DNA from: Lepisosteus oculatus
Taxonomy: Eukaryota; Chordata; Actinopteri; Semionotiformes; Lepisosteidae
Direction: 5' to 3'
Assembly (NCBI RefSeq): GCF_040954835.1
Contig: NC_090706.1
Location: forward strand, 31,691,148 to 31,755,147
DNA length: 64,000 nucleotides
Part shown: positions 60,958 through 64,000 of the stretch, one piece after another
Numbering within the stretch: the first letter of the stretch is position 1
How the letters are laid out: each line of letters starts with the position of its first letter
The notes under the pieces: model-generated
The model's database searches: none
What the model was told of the DNA's origin: nothing
The model's input: only the letters and a program-made list of their open reading frames with translations
Made by a program: the position numbers and the translations under genes

Positions 60958-61404
60958 AAAAAGGTTTTGTTCCTGTTTGTTTATGTTGTCATCTTCTTGA
61001 CACTCTCTGAATATGAGAGCGGCTTGGAACATGATCACCAATCCAAAAATACTGAAAGTATTTGTCAGTTTATCACAATAATACAGAATCTAATTTTACT
61101 ACATTATCAGAAACCTTCTTTTCACCTGTTTCTTTCTTTCTGTTTTTAAGACAATATACCTTACTCTTCCTGGAGTAAACCAGAACTGTCAAGCCATCCG
61201 CTCTGTCAATTTGACTGTTGTTCCCCGTTTCACTTTGGATTCATTATTCATGGGCTTTTTTTGCTTAAGCAAAAAATAAAACCTTTTTTCTGTTTACGTA
61301 CAGTATTAGCACTCCTGCTTAAATAATGTCAATCCATACAATTTAGTAAGTGTTTTTTGTAATAGTCACAGAATTTTCCTGGTTTTGAATTATTGTGATC
61401 ATGT

Positions 61405-61450
61405 ACTAGAAAAAAGTGGTTAGAAAATGTATGGATGGATTGATGATTTA
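61405..61450 (+). repeat. Tail fragment of tRNA-derived SINE
   Basis: The short stretch agtggttagaaaatgtatggatgg matches the last bases of the SINE at 51.8 kb (aagtggttagaaaatgggtggatgg). Confidence 0.4.
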
Positions 61451-64000
61451 TTGTTTTTACTGTGTGTAGCCTATTCCATGTTTGTGTGTCTAAAACTGTT
61501 TTGTACACCACACATTTCACCCTTAAATAGCTCAGGAAAATAAAAAAACTCCTTACAATGGATTGTCAGGAAAAGAGTAAGGGGAAAGAAATAAGAGCAT
61601 CACAAACCTAGGGTGCTGTCAAAGCTTTAGCATTCCAACAAATGATCGTAACAAAAAGCATCAGTGAGCAACACAAAGTACCATTCATCACTAGACACTT
61701 CCATTTATAACACAAAGTCAGAAAAGGCTACTTACAAGATATGCAGCCCAATTATATGTGATATTCAGCAGTATGTCAATTGATATTTATGAGAGGAAAT
61801 TAGGAAACAGATGCAATTAAAGCTTTGGTGATTATAGTGTCAGTTATTGACCTTACTGGATGAAATAATCGGAGCCTTATCAGTCTACAGTAATGAGAAA
61901 GAAAACTAGTCATGGTTGTCTTTGAAGGCCTGGAAGCTGTTACCCCTGACAGACAAGATTAAAATTACCAAAGCTTAGAATATCCTAGCCTGTGACAATT
62001 AATAAAATGAAGGCATTCCTGTGGAGTTGCTGTAACCTTTACAATTTGCAAAAAAGATTGTCCTTAATTATTTGTGTTTTTGGTGACTAGAAGTATAAAT
62101 ACATAAACATCTGTAACCCTTCTCAGACTAGGTTTTTATTATCTCCTACCTACTCACATACAGTGTTTCAATGCTACAGGTGGAGCAGTATTCTTTCTGC
62201 TGATGCAGTTATGTTTCCAAGTTACATAAGATAACTGTAAGAATGCTGATCAGATAGCACCAGGTGACTTGGCTGTTCGAAGCAAAAAAAAACTACAGCC
62301 AGTCACAACAGCAAAAGAATGTATAATTTGTTGTCTTCTTTCAGTCCCCTTTGTAACACCTCTGCTTCTACATTAACATTTCTGGAAAGTTTTTTTTTCA
62401 TTAATTCTCTTCAATCTGACAGGAATTACCACTTTTGATGGGAGAGGGTGAAAGAACATTGTGTTTTTCAGACTAAAAGCTCCTTTTTAATGTTCATGTT
62501 AGATCTGCAATTTCAGAACTGAACTGAAGGGTAGCAGAGAAGTAACTCAGTTCCATATAATTAAAAATATGGCCATTTTGCATTAACAGGGTTTAAAATT
62601 AAATTCAATCCAATCTTATAGTAACTTCTTCTCTTCAGAATATTTATCTATTTTCCCAAAATGTACTAGTCTCTAAGAAAGTTGTGCCACAGAAATATAC
62701 ACTGTAAAGATAATCATATTTTAGAAAGTTCCAGCACTTTTTGTCTCTGTAAAATAACTTGTCAAATCTCATCCAAGCTCATGTAAGAAGTAATATTCTT
62801 TTATAAACAATGCTCCCTCTGAAGAACACTGTGTTCTTTAGGACCTAATTTGTTAAATACATCCAAATTAAACTGTATTTTTAATTCCTCAGACACAAGA
62901 AAAAAATGCACATGAAACTAAATAAATCTAATTTATTTAATTCTTATATGGAAATTATGTATCAATGCTAATTACCTGAGTGTTCTGTGTGAGGTGAATA
63001 TTTCGAAAGGAAGCTTTTCACACTCTTAACAAAATTTGCTACAAATAATTGACAGGCAGTATTTGAATTTTGTTCACTTATGTTGTGGAAACAGTCCAAA
63101 AGAGCAAACATTAAATCATTATTGTTCAGCAGAGGATTTAACTACTTGACATTTGTTATACAGTATCTGACTGGTAAACGGTGAAAATTGTCTTGTGTAA
63201 TTCATGGCATACGTATCATATTCAAGCCCTGCCCTCTTCAGAAATAGGCCTTTTAACCATTTGTACAAAATTGTTATAATTGATGTTTTCAGTGCATTTT
63301 GGTAATTACAGAGGTAATGTTTTTTTTTTAATGGTACTATTTTCTTGGCATTTTCCTATTAGGTCTTTCAGATTTATTATTATTATGCTGTGTCTTCTTT
63401 TTTCTTGCTTGCCCCAGAATTTATAGAGCCTTACAGTTAATTCATACATTAGAACAAAAACCTACCATTATGGCCCTGTTAATGTTTTGTTACCCACCAT
63501 AAGGTCACATTACCTTATTATGAATTGCCACTTCTACATGTATAAACTATTTACAACTCCCTTGCATTGCATTTACATTTATAATCATGTCTTGAGCAAT
63601 TCTTCTATATTTCACACAAAACTAATTTAAATTACAATATATGCCTGAATGGATTAATTTTCCATTCAAGTATGTAACTGTTTCTTTATGGCATAGTGAA
63701 TGTTTTCATATACTGTATGTCACTGACTCACAAAGGTATGAAAAGACACAGATAAATATAAACTCCTTTCTCTTTTAAGCTCTTATTCCATCAATTTTAG
63801 CACTTTGGGGCCATTTATAAAATGAGTATAAGACTGTCTTGAAGCTCTGAAATAATGACAGTATTTTATTAGTAGAGCCAGGTTTCTTAATTTCCCGCAA
63901 GTCAGTATATAAGCACTTTTAACAATCCTAAATCACCGTATACAGTAACTAGAGTAGTTAATATACTTAAATAGCTAGATCCTGACACATTACTTAGTTT
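61451..64000. other. Intergenic DNA, no gene recognised
   Basis: AT-rich with scattered tacagta motifs. I recognise no exon, RNA gene or clear repeat up to the right edge. Confidence 0.5.

Overview
The window is vertebrate nuclear DNA, almost certainly from a ray-finned fish. It is AT-rich with long introns, vertebrate GT-AG splice sites, and decayed fish-type repeats: a 5S-rRNA-derived SINE family, a tRNA-derived SINE ending in a GGATGG-type tail, a Tc1-like transposon and a LINE reverse-transcriptase fragment. I cannot name the species; an early-branching (gar-like) fish is only a guess. No prokaryotic genes, CRISPR arrays or operons are present.

Three protein-coding genes can be assembled exon by exon with consistent splice phases. 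(1) Bases 842-26302, + strand: the 3' part of teneurin-1 (TENM1), 11 coding exons giving 1575 continuous codons plus a stop. It runs from the NHL beta-propeller through the YD shell and Rhs core to the C-terminal Tox-GHH/TCAP region. It includes a 21-nt microexon (3839-3859), the known NKDFRHS splice insert of teneurins. The 5' half of the gene lies to the left of the window. (2) Bases 36958-43574, + strand: the complete coding region of the KIAA1191 (p33MONOX) orthologue, 7 coding exons and 310 aa, with a candidate promoter and non-coding first exon near 34.9-35.2 kb. (3) Bases 46599-55603, - strand: the complete coding region of a SIMC1 orthologue, 10 exons and 840 aa, with SUMO-interaction motifs at the N-terminus and an SLF2-like C-terminal domain. 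KIAA1191 and SIMC1 converge tail to tail about 3 kb apart, the arrangement I recall from human 5q35. TENM1, which is on the human X, is an unexpected neighbour.

The rest is introns, UTRs and intergenic DNA. Bases 26.3-34.9 kb hold the TENM1 3' UTR, intergenic sequence and a possible solo LTR. Bases 43.6-46.6 kb hold the two facing 3' UTRs and a Tc1 relic. Bases 55.6-64.0 kb have no recognisable gene but contain a tRNA-derived element, a candidate conserved enhancer, a worn SINE and a LINE fragment. The most interesting unexplained signals are a promoter-like cluster (RFX X-box, CCAAT, good Kozak ATG) inside a KIAA1191 intron at 41.57-41.90 kb, the homeodomain/octamer-rich block near 57.8-58.5 kb, and the TENM1-KIAA1191-SIMC1 linkage. 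I found no convincing wholly novel system.
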